From assembly GCA_003229375.1 (NCBI GenBank), contig QIDP01000059.1, positions 1-43,242 on the forward strand: 43,242 nt of DNA. The letters are read 5' to 3'. Shown here in pieces: positions 15,255 through 23,007 of this stretch (position 1 is its first letter; the number at the start of each line of letters is the position of its first letter). The translations under genes and the position numbers were made by a program. The DNA comes from Nitrospirota bacterium. Its GTDB lineage: Bacteria; Nitrospinota; Nitrospinia; SZUA-224. The notes below the pieces were generated by a model, which saw only the letters and a program-made list of their open reading frames with translations, did not search any database and was not told the origin of the DNA.

Positions 15255-15313
15255 GGGAATAGATGAAATAGAGTCTCCAGGGTGGGTGGCATGGACAAAC
15301 TTGTTTGTCCGTG
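15255..15313 (+). repeat. Hairpin leader repeat, copy 3
   Basis: GGGAATAGATGAAATAGAG ... GGGTGGCATGGACAAAC-TT-GTTTGTCCGTG, with the stem at 15293-15310. It ends 22 nt before the ATG at 15336. Here the ATG inside the repeat (MDKLVCP) is in frame with the downstream gene and could extend it. Confidence 0.75.
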
Positions 15314-15335
15314 CGAGAGGGTGAAGAGAAATCTA

Positions 15336-15551
15336 ATGGTAACTTATAAAGATATTAAAAAGAGAGATAAAGAAAGTTTCTTAAAAATCTCTCCAGTAGA
15401 AAGGTTAGATGCAATGGATCATCTTTTTGAAGAGATGCTTGAATTGCAAGCTCTATACTTAGGAATAACCAAGGATGACTCCCCTGTAGAAACCCCTAAA
15501 TTGGTAGCCGCAGGCTTTAGCCTGCGAAAAAGCTTGCAAAGCTTGCTATAA
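15336..15551 (+). CDS. Small unidentified protein, C-terminus replaced by a repeat element
   Basis: 71 residues. The first ~46 (MVTYKDIKKRDKESFLKI ... LYLGITKDD) are a charged helical protein of a kind I have seen encoded near nucleotidyltransferase-type genes, but I cannot name a family with confidence. From about residue 48 on, the frame reads through the inverted-repeat end of the GGTAGCCGCA element (SPVETPKLVAAG...), so the natural C-terminus is lost. GAGGGTGAAGAG precedes ATG 15336; the frame is also open upstream through the hairpin repeat. Probably a decaying gene. Confidence 0.5.
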   Translation: MVTYKDIKKRDKESFLKISPVERLDAMDHLFEEMLELQALYLGITKDDSPVETPKLVAAGFSLRKSLQSLL

Positions 15552-15609
15552 ATCAGCCACTTACGCAACCTAAAGGTTGCGGCTACCATGTTTTTTAGGT
15601 TTCTGCAGG
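15483..15609. mobile_element. MITE family B, copy 1 (GGTAGCCGCA ends)
   Basis: Imperfect terminal inverted repeats: CCTGTAGAAACCCCTAAATT-GGTAGCCGCA on the left and TGCGGCTACC...GGTTTCTGCAGG on the right, enclosing GCAGGCTTTAGCCTGC and GCAACCTAAAGGTTGC palindromes. The other copy is at 32355-32471. This copy has an extra 9-bp AAAGCTTGC duplication. Confidence 0.75.
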
Positions 15610-15704
15610 AGAATCAATCATGAATCCTGTAAATTTTATTAGCAGAGCCTGTCTAAAACCCCTAAAAATTGCCGTCCTTAAAACTATAATTTATCAAAAA
15701 AAAA

Positions 15705-16202
15705 TCATTCCGAATCAGAAAACATCTTCTTATAAAGTTTATTGCTTATTCTGAACCCCAAATCTATTAGCTGGTCAACAACTTTCTTTTTATCAATGTA
15801 GAATCCCCTTTCAATTGCTAAATCTATAAGCCCTAAGACTCCCATTGTATTTACACCCATTAGTTCTGCCATAACTCTTGCTGTCCTTTCATCTATCAAA
15901 GCATAATCAAACCCTAGTTCTTTACAAAGGATTATAACTTCTGATTCCCCTTTACCTAATACTGTTGTCAAAGCACTAACAGCTACTTCATCATCAACAG
16001 CCTTCTTTAATATCCAACCATCTTTTATAGCAGATTCCGTCTCCTCAGAACCTGCCTCACCTTCTCCTTTAACCACAACCTCATTATATACAGCATGTGG
16101 AATGTATACCTTTAAAAACAACTCTCTTAATAATTTGAACTGTTCTGCTTGTGCCAGTCCAATAAGAGAACTGCTATCTGCTATAACCCTAAATGCCTTC
16201 AT
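15705..16202 (-). CDS. DUF3368 PIN-like toxin
   Basis: 165 residues with the DUF3368 pattern: N-terminal 'VIADSSSLIGLAQ' (first acidic residue of the PIN-like site), 'VYIPHAVYNEVV', 'LGKGESEVIILCKE' with the conserved GEGE-like acidic pair, and 'DYALIDERTARVMAE'. PIN-domain proteins are usually Mg-dependent RNases. It overlaps the UPF0175 gene by 4 bp (ATGA), the classical UPF0175-DUF3368 toxin-antitoxin organisation. Toxicity is inferred. Confidence 0.85.
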   Translation of the reverse strand: MKAFRVIADSSSLIGLAQAEQFKLLRELFLKVYIPHAVYNEVVVKGEGEAGSEETESAIKDGWILKKAVDDEVAVSALTTVLGKGESEVIILCKELGFDYALIDERTARVMAELMGVNTMGVLGLIDLAIERGFYIDKKKVVDQLIDLGFRISNKLYKKMFSDSE

Positions 16203-16498
16203 CTTTCAATTGCTTTACGGTATTTAGCTATCGCTTGCTGGTCACTTTCAAAATCCTTTTCGCCATATTCATAGACAGGTATGCCATGTTCTTTCACAGC
16301 TTCCATAAATCTAACTCTGCTCATGTCTGCCAACTCTGTTGCCTTTCCAAGTGATATAGACCTTTCCTGAAATAAGAGGATAGCCAGTGCTATTTTCAAC
16401 TTTTTTTTCACTTCCTCTGGTTTATCTAATCCCTTCATAGCAAAGATTATATCTTGAGGCAGATATATCTCTATCTTTTCCATTTTCATTTTCACCAT
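16199..16498 (-). CDS. UPF0175 antitoxin
   Basis: 99 residues: 'IEIYLPQDIIFAMKGLDKPEE', 'LKIALAILLFQERSISLGKATELADMSRVRFMEAVKEHGIPVYEY', characteristic of the UPF0175 (MerR-like/HTH) antitoxin family. AGGAGGTG 5 nt before ATG 16498 decides the start. It precedes and overlaps the DUF3368 toxin gene. Expected to bind its promoter and the toxin. Confidence 0.87.
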   Translation of the reverse strand: MVKMKMEKIEIYLPQDIIFAMKGLDKPEEVKKKLKIALAILLFQERSISLGKATELADMSRVRFMEAVKEHGIPVYEYGEKDFESDQQAIAKYRKAIER

Positions 16499-16715
16499 TA
16501 TCACCTCCTACTTTTTACTTAATTCTACCATACCCATCCGCTATTCAAAAATGGCAAGGTCAAAACATAGGCTAATTTTAGATATTTAAACTCAAAATCT
16601 CTATTATCTGCCTGTTGAGGGCGGTTCTTTAAAGTTCATGGTATAGGAAGGAGTTTCCATTTTTAGTCTTTAAAAATCAGGGTGATATGAATAATTTTTA
16701 ACTTTTAAATTAACT

Positions 16716-17064
16716 CAGCGTTGTCCGGTTAGGTTTTTGCATAAGAATAATTTTTCTACATGTACAGCCAAAATGTATTATCAGACCGAATATAGTTTAT
16801 AGGCCCGAAGGGCTGAAAGTATATAGCCGAGGGTGAAGCCCTCGGATGAAGAAATAATAACAGATATAGCCCCGAAGGGGTGAAAGAAATCAACGGCTTT
16901 TTCTTTCGCCCCTTCGGGGCTATATGATCCTTTTTATCTCTCTTCAGGGGGCGGATTGCCCGCTGCTATATGCTTTCAGCCCTTTGGGCTTTAAAAAATA
17001 TTATTTTGATTGTACAGATCGAAATTATTCTTAACTTATGCAAAAACCTAACCGGACAACGCTG
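16716..17064. mobile_element. MITE family C (349 bp, 9-bp target duplication)
   Basis: Terminal inverted repeats begin CAGCGTTGTCCGGTTAGG and run ~30 bp (left 16716-16745; right 17035-17064). The flanks are perfect 9-bp direct repeats AAATTAACT (16707-16715, 17065-17073). The interior has nested palindromes: GGCCCGAAGGGCT, CCGAGGGTGAAGCCCTCGG and a long 24-bp stem at 16864-16887/16902-16925. No transposase is encoded. Confidence 0.9.
16864..16925. repeat. Long hairpin inside MITE C (24-bp arms, one mismatch)
   Basis: ATATAGCCCCGAAGGGG at 16864-16880 pairs with CCCCTTCGGGGCTATAT at 16909-16925, extended by GAAAGA/TCTTTC. The loop is about 14 nt. The motif is of a type seen as dispersed repeats in many environmental genomes. 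Confidence 0.85.
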
Positions 17065-17341
17065 AAATTAACTATATTTTCTGTGTCTTCAGTGTTTTCA
17101 GTGGTTTAATATTTAACCACAGAAGCCAACTGAGTAAATCTCTGTGTTCTCTGTAGTTTTAATTGAAGTTCTCTCATACATAAATTTTTCCACAAAACAA
17201 GATAGAAAAATCGAAATTTCAAGTCCTTATAGTAACTGCATAAAAGGGGATAGTCAAGACTAAAAATGCAAAAATTTCCAACTTTTTTAAAAATATAGAG
17301 TAACAGCGATTATGCTGTCAAAAATGATCTGTAAATAGCGG

Positions 17342-17423
17342 AAAAAAATTTGCTTGCCACCTATTAAAACTTTAAGTAAACTATTCATAGGAAACCCTCA
17401 TGCCGACGAGTCGGCGCAAAAGG
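17342..17423 (+). repeat. 82-bp direct repeat, copy 2
   Basis: Exact copy of 15120-15201. The interval between the two copies contains the small truncated gene, the UPF0175/DUF3368 pair and MITE C. Confidence 0.8.
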
Positions 17424-17490
17424 GGATTGCAAATACAGAGATGTGTGGGCTGATGCCCTTATCGTCTATTAATTTTGTTTTTAGCCTCTC

Positions 17491-17595
17491 GTTGCTAAGC
17501 TCCTGCTTAGCAACGCGCTTGAACAAGAAGCTCTGCTTCTATAATCAAAGCAGGAGCTTTTGCGACATAAACGTTCCCAAGCAGAGCCCGGGAAC
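17491..17595. repeat. Cluster of REP-like palindromes
   Basis: GTTGCTAAG-CTCCTG-CTTAGCAAC (17491-17514), GAAGCTCTGCTTC nearby, and GTTCCC-AAGCAGAGCCC-GGGAAC (17573-17595). The 'CGTTCCCAAGC...GGGAACG' unit is widely dispersed in several phyla. No coding sequence. Confidence 0.7.
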
Positions 17596-17914
17596 GAGAA
17601 AGAATGTAGGTCTTACTGATATAAACTGCGATGCTTTCTCTGTGAACTCTGTGGTAAATTAACCGGATGTTCCCCTGACAAAAATTGTCATTGAGGATTA
17701 AACAAAAAGATACAATAGAGATAATGCCTTTATAATCCATATTTTACATGACATTTTATAATTTATATGTTATTATACATAAAATAAACTGACAATATTT
17801 GGCACCTCTGTGAAAAACCGGGCAAGACAATTTTCCATAACTAATATTGACCGACAGAGAAAATAGCTTTAATTATCAAATAGATAGATACTGCCAACTA
17901 TCAATACACCAATA

Positions 17915-17930
17915 TGGTACATATCTTGCT
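17915..17930 (+). promoter_or_regulatory. Sigma-54 promoter motif for the pilin gene
   Basis: TGGTACATATCTTGCT has the invariant GG (17916-17917) and GC (17928-17929) separated by exactly 10 nt, close to the TGGCAC-N5-TTGC consensus. It lies about 90 bp upstream of the pilin start. Sigma-54 control of pilA is well known in Pseudomonas, Geobacter and others. Confidence 0.65.
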
Positions 17931-18019
17931 TTCATAACAAAGTCAAGAATAAAGATACATGTAGAAAGGAGGATAAGCAGAGGTATTAAATTTAATTCTA
18001 TGAGAGGAGGTGAAGTATT

Positions 18020-18544
18020 ATGTTGATCAAGATGAGAAAAGCGATGTCCGGAGAAAAGGGTTTTACATTAATCGAATTGATGATAGTTGTAGCTATCATA
18101 GGTATACTGGCAGCAATAGCCATACCGAACTTCCTGCGGTACCAGTTGAAGTCCAAGACAGCAGAGGCAAAGACCAATATGGGAGGCATAAAGGTCTCTG
18201 AGGAGTCATATAGGGCTGAATATGATGCTTATTTGCAATGTTTGCAATCTCCTGCTATAGCTCCTACTTCAAGAAAAGCGGGTTGGGTACCTAGTGCTGG
18301 TTTTAATGCGATCGGTTTTGCACCTGCTGGTGATGTCTATTACAGGTATGAAGTTGCTGTAGTAGCAGATGGTACCGGTGTTAACACTATTATGGCAATT
18401 GGTGCCTTTGCTGATCTCGATGGTGATGCAACAAATGGCGAATTCGTATACGCTACAGATGTAGGCAGCCTTACTAACACTCCTGGTGCTGGTCCTGCAA
18501 CAACAAACCGTATGATTCAAGACACAGCTATAGGAGCGTTTTAA
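18020..18544 (+). CDS. pilA: Type IV pilin (major pilin-like)
   Basis: 174-residue prepilin: short basic leader, cleavage site G14-F15 in [26 protein letters not shown], with the mature Glu5 that methylation and assembly need. After the long N-terminal helix, '[27 protein letters not shown]' is followed by a glycine/alanine-rich globular domain ending in '[11 protein letters not shown]'. GGAGGTGA lies 6 nt before ATG 18020. It stands alone between a sigma-54 motif and a strong terminator, consistent with high monocistronic expression. Being a major pilin is an inference. Confidence 0.88.
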   Translation: MLIKMRKAMSGEKGFTLIELMIVVAIIGILAAIAIPNFLRYQLKSKTAEAKTNMGGIKVSEESYRAEYDAYLQCLQSPAIAPTSRKAGWVPSAGFNAIGFAPAGDVYYRYEVAVVADGTGVNTIMAIGAFADLDGDATNGEFVYATDVGSLTNTPGAGPATTNRMIQDTAIGAF

Positions 18545-18571
18545 CCCTTACTTAAGGTTATTCAAGTCTAA

Positions 18572-18608
18572 CCGCCCGGCCAGATGGCCGGGTGGTTTTG
18601 TTTTATTT
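18572..18608 (+). terminator. Rho-independent terminator of the pilin gene
   Basis: A 10-bp stem CCGCCCGGCC/GGCCGGGTGG (one G-U pair) with an AGAT loop, followed by TTTTGTTTTATTT. It starts 28 bp after the pilin stop. Confidence 0.92.
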
Positions 18609-18674
18609 AATTCTATCCCTTGACTGGTTCTGGTCACTAAATTATAATCTTTCTATCTCTATCAATAATAATAA

Positions 18675-18789
18675 GTAACTACTCAGGTGGATAGTCTATA
18701 GGTATTTAGCTGAGCTCAGAGTGGTTGGGAGCCTTGATTCGTTCTTTGCGCAGTCCTAACAGACTACAGTCTAAACAACCTGAGTAGCT
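18675..18789 (+). mobile_element. MITE family A, copy 4 (about 115 bp)
   Basis: Left end GTAACTACTCAGGT is intact; the right end reads ACCTGAGTAGCTA with a change in the outer bases. The interior keeps only the 'GGGAGCCTTGATTCGTTCTT' block. AATAATAA flanks it on both sides (18667-18674, 18790-18797), a possible 8-bp duplication in low-complexity sequence. It is 24 bp upstream of the next gene. Confidence 0.8.
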
Positions 18790-18813
18790 AATAATAATTA
18801 ACAGGAAAACAGA

Positions 18814-19683
18814 ATGCTAAATAACAAAAAGATCCTGATTATGTTTGGGATTATATTACCATTATTATACAGCCTTCAGAAACAAATTGATCTATCCCCT
18901 GAAAGGAGGGGGAGAATAGAGGATATGAAATATCTCCCTTCAGGGAGATTTCTTAAGGGGGCTGCCCTGGCATATGATGAAATCCTGGGTGATCTGCTCT
19001 GGATAAAAACCGTAATCTACTTTGGCGAACATTATCTGAGCAATAAACAATACGAATGGCTCTCACACATGCTTGATGTGTCTACAGACCTTAATCCTTA
19101 TTTTGAATATCCCTATGAGGCCGGAGGGGTGATGCTGGCAATGGAGACAAAGGAGATCGACAGGAGTATTGCATTGTTTAAAAAGGGGATGAAAAATGTC
19201 CCGCAAACAGATAAGAGATACTGGTATCTGCCATTCTTTCTGGGCTTTGACTACATGTATTTTAAAAAAGATTTTGCCGCTGCTGCCAGATATATGGAAC
19301 AGGCAGCAAGGCTGCCAGGCCATCCCGAATACCTCCCCATGCTTGTAACCAGACTCTATGCCAATGCCAATGATCCTGAGGTGGCTATTGCCTTTCTGAA
19401 GGAGATATACGAAAATACGGAAAACGAGGATATGAAGCGGGATATCGATAAAAGGATAAAAGAGATCATAGTAGAAAGGGATATCCGGTTGTTAGAAAAG
19501 GCAAGGAATATATTCAGGGATAGATATGGACAATATCCGGATACCTTGCAGGAGCTGTTCAAAAGTGGAATAATAAACATGATTCCTTATGAGCCATTTG
19601 GGGGGAAATACTATATTGATCAAAAAGACGGTTCTATTCACAGCACAATGGTGGAGGAGAGGCTGGGGGTCTATATAGATTAG
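18814..19683 (+). CDS. TPR-like exported/membrane-anchored protein
   Basis: 289 residues. An N-terminal hydrophobic segment (6-22) is followed by helical repeats resembling TPRs: 'YEWLSHMLDVSTDLNPYFEYPYEAGGVML', 'FKKGMKNVPQ', 'AAARYMEQAARLPGHPEYL'. The C-terminal 'FRDRYGQYPDTLQELFKSGIINMIPYEPFGGKYYID' resembles the C-terminal segment of some type II secretion/pilin-associated proteins. It is placed first in an operon with an ABC exporter and membrane glycosyltransferases. Function unknown; a scaffold role is plausible. Confidence 0.65.
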   Translation: MLNNKKILIMFGIILPLLYSLQKQIDLSPERRGRIEDMKYLPSGRFLKGAALAYDEILGDLLWIKTVIYFGEHYLSNKQYEWLSHMLDVSTDLNPYFEYPYEAGGVMLAMETKEIDRSIALFKKGMKNVPQTDKRYWYLPFFLGFDYMYFKKDFAAAARYMEQAARLPGHPEYLPMLVTRLYANANDPEVAIAFLKEIYENTENEDMKRDIDKRIKEIIVERDIRLLEKARNIFRDRYGQYPDTLQELFKSGIINMIPYEPFGGKYYIDQKDGSIHSTMVEERLGVYID

Positions 19684-19698
19684 CGGGAGAAACAGAGA

Positions 19699-20622
19699 TT
19701 GAATATCATAGAGATTAAAAATCTGTCCAAGGAATTCAGGGTAGGATTTATTATGAAAAAGATCGCTGCCCTTACTGATTTGAACCTATCTGTAGAAGAG
19801 GGGGAGATATTTGGGTTTATTGGACCGAATGGTGCAGGAAAGACCACCACTGTCAAGATACTTACAGGTCTGATATATCCTACATCAGGGAAGGCATGGA
19901 TATTTGGAAGAGATATCAGGGACGTAAATATCAAGAGGGATATCGGCTTTCTCCCGGAGAATCCATATTTCTATGACTATCTTACTGCCAGGGAGTTCCT
20001 TAATTTTTATGCCAGGTTGTTCAGCATAAATAAGAGGGAGATTATAGCCAGGATTGACACCCTGTTAGATATGGTAGATCTCCTTAAGTACAAGAATGTT
20101 CAACTGAGAAGGTTTTCAAAGGGGATGCTTCAGAGGATAGGGATTGCTCAGGCATTGATAAACGATCCCAAACTTGTGATTCTGGATGAACCGATGTCAG
20201 GACTGGACCCTATAGGGAGGACAATGATAAGGGATATTATACTCCGTATGAAAGATCAGGGAAAGACCGTCTTCTTTTCTTCTCATATCCTCTCAGATGT
20301 GGAGATGATCTGTGACAGGGTTGGTATGCTGTTTAATGGGAGGCTGAAGGATATAGGAAAACTGGATACCCTGCTATCCACAAGGGTAAAATCTATTGAG
20401 ATCTCTGCCTCTCTTATGGATGATATCTATATGGAATCTATTAAAAGGTTGGCAGCAAATTGTATTCTTATGGATGAAAAACTATTTGTCGTTGTAAATA
20501 ATGAAACTCAAAAGGATGAGGTACTAAAGATAATTGAAAAAGGGAATGGACAACTGATCTCTCTGATTCCAAGGAGGGAGACATTGGAGGATTTATTCTT
20601 AAAGGAGATAAATTACAGGTGA
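19699..20622 (+). CDS. ABC transporter ATP-binding protein (ABC-2 type)
   Basis: 307 residues. Walker A GPNGAGKTT at 42-50, 'FLPENPYFYDYLTAREFL', signature 'FSKGMLQRIGIAQAL', Walker B LVILDEPMSGLDP and the H-loop 'FFSSHILSD', then a C-terminal regulatory extension of about 90 residues typical of DrrA/CcmA-type ATPases. The start is TTG 19699, 16 bp after the previous stop, with GGGAGA upstream. Partner permease follows 4 bp downstream. Substrate unknown. Confidence 0.87.
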   Translation: MNIIEIKNLSKEFRVGFIMKKIAALTDLNLSVEEGEIFGFIGPNGAGKTTTVKILTGLIYPTSGKAWIFGRDIRDVNIKRDIGFLPENPYFYDYLTAREFLNFYARLFSINKREIIARIDTLLDMVDLLKYKNVQLRRFSKGMLQRIGIAQALINDPKLVILDEPMSGLDPIGRTMIRDIILRMKDQGKTVFFSSHILSDVEMICDRVGMLFNGRLKDIGKLDTLLSTRVKSIEISASLMDDIYMESIKRLAANCILMDEKLFVVVNNETQKDEVLKIIEKGNGQLISLIPRRETLEDLFLKEINYR

Positions 20623-20626
20623 GTTT

Positions 20627-21391
20627 ATGAAGATAGCTGCGATCGCAATAAATACATTTCGGGAGGCAGTTAGAGATAAAATACTCTATACCCTTTTGTT
20701 CTTTGCCATTGCAATGATAGCAAGCTCTATCCTCTTAGGAAAGCTGGTAATAGGGGATCAGACTAAGATTATAAAGGATATGGGACTGGCAAGCATCTCT
20801 CTCTTTGGCGTCCTTATTGCAATCTTTGTTGGAATCGGTCTGGTCTTTAAAGAGATCGAAAGGAAAACAATATACACAATTATTGCAAAACCTATCCAAA
20901 GATATCAATTCTTACTTGGGAAATACCTCGGGTTGATATTAACATTAGTGGTTGAGGTAGTTATTATGTCCACAGGTTTTATCTTGCTCCTCTTTTATTA
21001 CGAACCTTCTCCTGACATGGACATCTTAAAGGCGATCTTACTTATATTCTTTGAGTTGATGCTAATTACCTCAATTGCCCTGCTATTTTCTTCCTTTTCC
21101 ACACCTATTATGAGTGGTGTATTTACCCTGTCAATGTATGTGATAGGCCACCTCACAGGAGACTTAAAGATGTTAGGCTCCAAATCAGAGAGTGCTGCGG
21201 TAAAGCACATAACAGAATTCATGTACTATCTTTTACCGAACCTTGAAAATTTCAATATAAAGGCAAAGGTGGTTCATAATATCCCTGTAAGCTGGGGGTA
21301 CATTCTTTATGCTATGTCATACGGAATATTATATATAGCTATTATTCTTCTTATCTCAGCAATTATATTTCAGAGACGAGACTTTAAATGA
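20627..21391 (+). CDS. ABC-2 type permease
   Basis: 254 residues, six hydrophobic helices; 'NTFREAVRDKILYTLLFFAIAMI' at the N-terminus and 'GLVFKEIERKTIYTIIAKPI.R..FLLGKYLGL' are hallmarks of ABC-2 exporters of the NosY/GldF class. It forms an exporter with the upstream ATPase and overlaps the next gene by ATGA. Cargo unknown. Confidence 0.85.
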   Translation: MKIAAIAINTFREAVRDKILYTLLFFAIAMIASSILLGKLVIGDQTKIIKDMGLASISLFGVLIAIFVGIGLVFKEIERKTIYTIIAKPIQRYQFLLGKYLGLILTLVVEVVIMSTGFILLLFYYEPSPDMDILKAILLIFFELMLITSIALLFSSFSTPIMSGVFTLSMYVIGHLTGDLKMLGSKSESAAVKHITEFMYYLLPNLENFNIKAKVVHNIPVSWGYILYAMSYGILYIAIILLISAIIFQRRDFK

Positions 21392-23007
21392 AAGTAATAT
21401 TTAATTCAAGACATCTACAGATCCTGCTGCTCTTCATAATCTCTGCCCTGACAGGGATTGAAATATTAATGAATCTGACGCCTCCTACAACAAGGGATGT
21501 CCTGATTCATCATCTTGCAATACCTAAACTATATATAAAGAATGGGGGACTCTATGATATCCCTTTTGCAACCTTTTCATATTATCCAATGAACCTGAGT
21601 CTACTCTATACTATTCCCCTTCTCTTTAATAATGACATAATCCCAAAATATATACACATGTCCTTCGGATTATTGACTGCCCTGATCATATTTCTATATA
21701 TCAAAAAAAAGGTAAATACAACTTACGCCCTCACGGGAAGTCTCATATTCCTCTCAATCCCCATAATAATCAAACTATCAACCTCAGCCATGGTCGATCT
21801 GGGGCTTACATTTTTTTCTACCTTTGCCCTCCTCTTAATAATTAAATGGATAGATAGCGATTTTGATTTAAAGTGGCTGATTGCCTCTGCGGTGTCGTGT
21901 GGCCTGGCTCTGGGGACAAAATATAATGCCCTGATTCTCTTTCTCATTTTATCATTCATGGTCACCTTCCTCAACCAGAGATATCAAAGAAAGGGTACGA
22001 GGTCGCTTCTCTATGGGATATTTTTCATATTCATTAGTCTCTTAATCTACGCTCCCTGGGGGATTAAAAATATTATTCAAAAAGGAAATCCTGTCTATCC
22101 TCTTTATAATAACTATCTTAATATCCACCATAATTCACACAGCTCTAAAGATGACAAATATTATAGTCTCCCTGCCCTAGGGGGACCTTTTGGCAGAAGA
22201 AAGTTACTGTATGGGGAAAACGGGCTTGATATTATCTTGATTCCTTTCAGGATATTTTTTCAGGGGAGGGACAATTCAGGACAATATTTTGATGGTGTCC
22301 TCAATCCAATCCTCCTCATCTTTATACCCTTTGCCCTATTTCGTCATCCATACAGGAGGGATATGATCATTCTTATGACCTTTTCTATCCTTTATCTTCT
22401 CTTTGCATTCTCTTCGCATGGAATGCGCATCAGATATATACTCCCTATAATACCCCCTATGACTATAATGACTACATTCGGGATCAAAAGATTGAGTGAG
22501 ATACGATCTTTCAGATATCCTGTACTAATAATTACAGTCCTGCTATTGTCTTATAATACACTCTATCTCAACAGATATTTCAGAAAGACTGACCCTATAC
22601 CTTATATTACAGGCAAGGAGACAAGGGATGAATATTTGTTAAAACACCGTCCGGATTATGGTATCTTTAAGTACATCAATGATAATTTACCTGCTGATTC
22701 AAAGATAATGTTCCTGTTTATGGGAAACAGGGGATACTATTGCGATAGAGAATATATATATGATACACGTTATAGTGGGGTTACGCTGATGAATCAAATA
22801 AGGGGGTCGACTTATGGAGATGATATCTACCATAAGCAAAAGAAGATGGGCATAACCCATATCTTAATGGATAAAAGATTGCTGCTAAAATTTTTTAGAA
22901 GTGAACTTAAGGGAGAGGAAGAGATAAAACGCTTTCAGGACTATGCAAAAGATCATCTAAAAAAGGTCTACAGCTATAATAGTTTTTATCTCTATAAACT
23001 AAAATGA
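21388..23007 (+). CDS. Polytopic membrane glycosyltransferase (GT39/ArnT-like)
   Basis: 539 residues with about ten hydrophobic helices. The first periplasmic loop, 'PPTTRDVLIHHLAIPKLYIKNGGLYDI', has the acidic/aromatic character of GT-C enzymes of the GT39/GT83 type, and a soluble C-terminal domain follows (about 400-539). Such enzymes use polyprenyl-phosphate sugars as donors. The next gene encodes a Dpm1-like polyprenyl-phosphate sugar synthase, joined by ATGA overlap, giving a donor-maker plus user pair. Acceptor unknown. Confidence 0.72.
   Translation: MKVIFNSRHLQILLLFIISALTGIEILMNLTPPTTRDVLIHHLAIPKLYIKNGGLYDIPFATFSYYPMNLSLLYTIPLLFNNDIIPKYIHMSFGLLTALIIFLYIKKKVNTTYALTGSLIFLSIPIIIKLSTSAMVDLGLTFFSTFALLLIIKWIDSDFDLKWLIASAVSCGLALGTKYNALILFLILSFMVTFLNQRYQRKGTRSLLYGIFFIFISLLIYAPWGIKNIIQKGNPVYPLYNNYLNIHHNSHSSKDDKYYSLPALGGPFGRRKLLYGENGLDIILIPFRIFFQGRDNSGQYFDGVLNPILLIFIPFALFRHPYRRDMIILMTFSILYLLFAFSSHGMRIRYILPIIPPMTIMTTFGIKRLSEIRSFRYPVLIITVLLLSYNTLYLNRYFRKTDPIPYITGKETRDEYLLKHRPDYGIFKYINDNLPADSKIMFLFMGNRGYYCDREYIYDTRYSGVTLMNQIRGSTYGDDIYHKQKKMGITHILMDKRLLLKFFRSELKGEEEIKRFQDYAKDHLKKVYSYNSFYLYKLK

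Larger units (their letters stand above)
14955..15335. other. Repeat-rich intergenic region
   Basis: No supported gene. It contains the first copy of an 82-bp direct repeat (15120-15201), a hairpin AATCTCCCCTT...AAAGGGGAGATT around 15214-15250, and the third copy of the hairpin leader repeat (15255-15313). Confidence 0.6.
16505..17800. other. 1.3-kb gene-free, repeat-dense region
   Basis: No supported CDS. In order: a 349-bp MITE with 9-bp target duplications (16707-17073), the 82-bp repeat copy 2 (17342-17423), and a cluster of palindromes at 17491-17595. A segment at 17085-17160 contains CTGTG/CACAG-rich low-complexity sequence with a GTGGTT...AACCAC dyad. Confidence 0.65.

Noticed and set aside
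15620-15754. Short ORF MNPVNFISRACLKPL... after MITE B copy 1, possibly a relic of a nucleotidyltransferase gene
   Set aside because: It has an SD-like GGAG but runs antisense into the end of the DUF3368 gene, and the similarity to nucleotidyltransferase N-termini is only impressionistic.
17799-17816. TTTGGCACCTCTGTGA as an alternative sigma-54 site
   Set aside because: It has TGGCAC but no GC at the required 10-nt spacing; the site at 17915 fits better.
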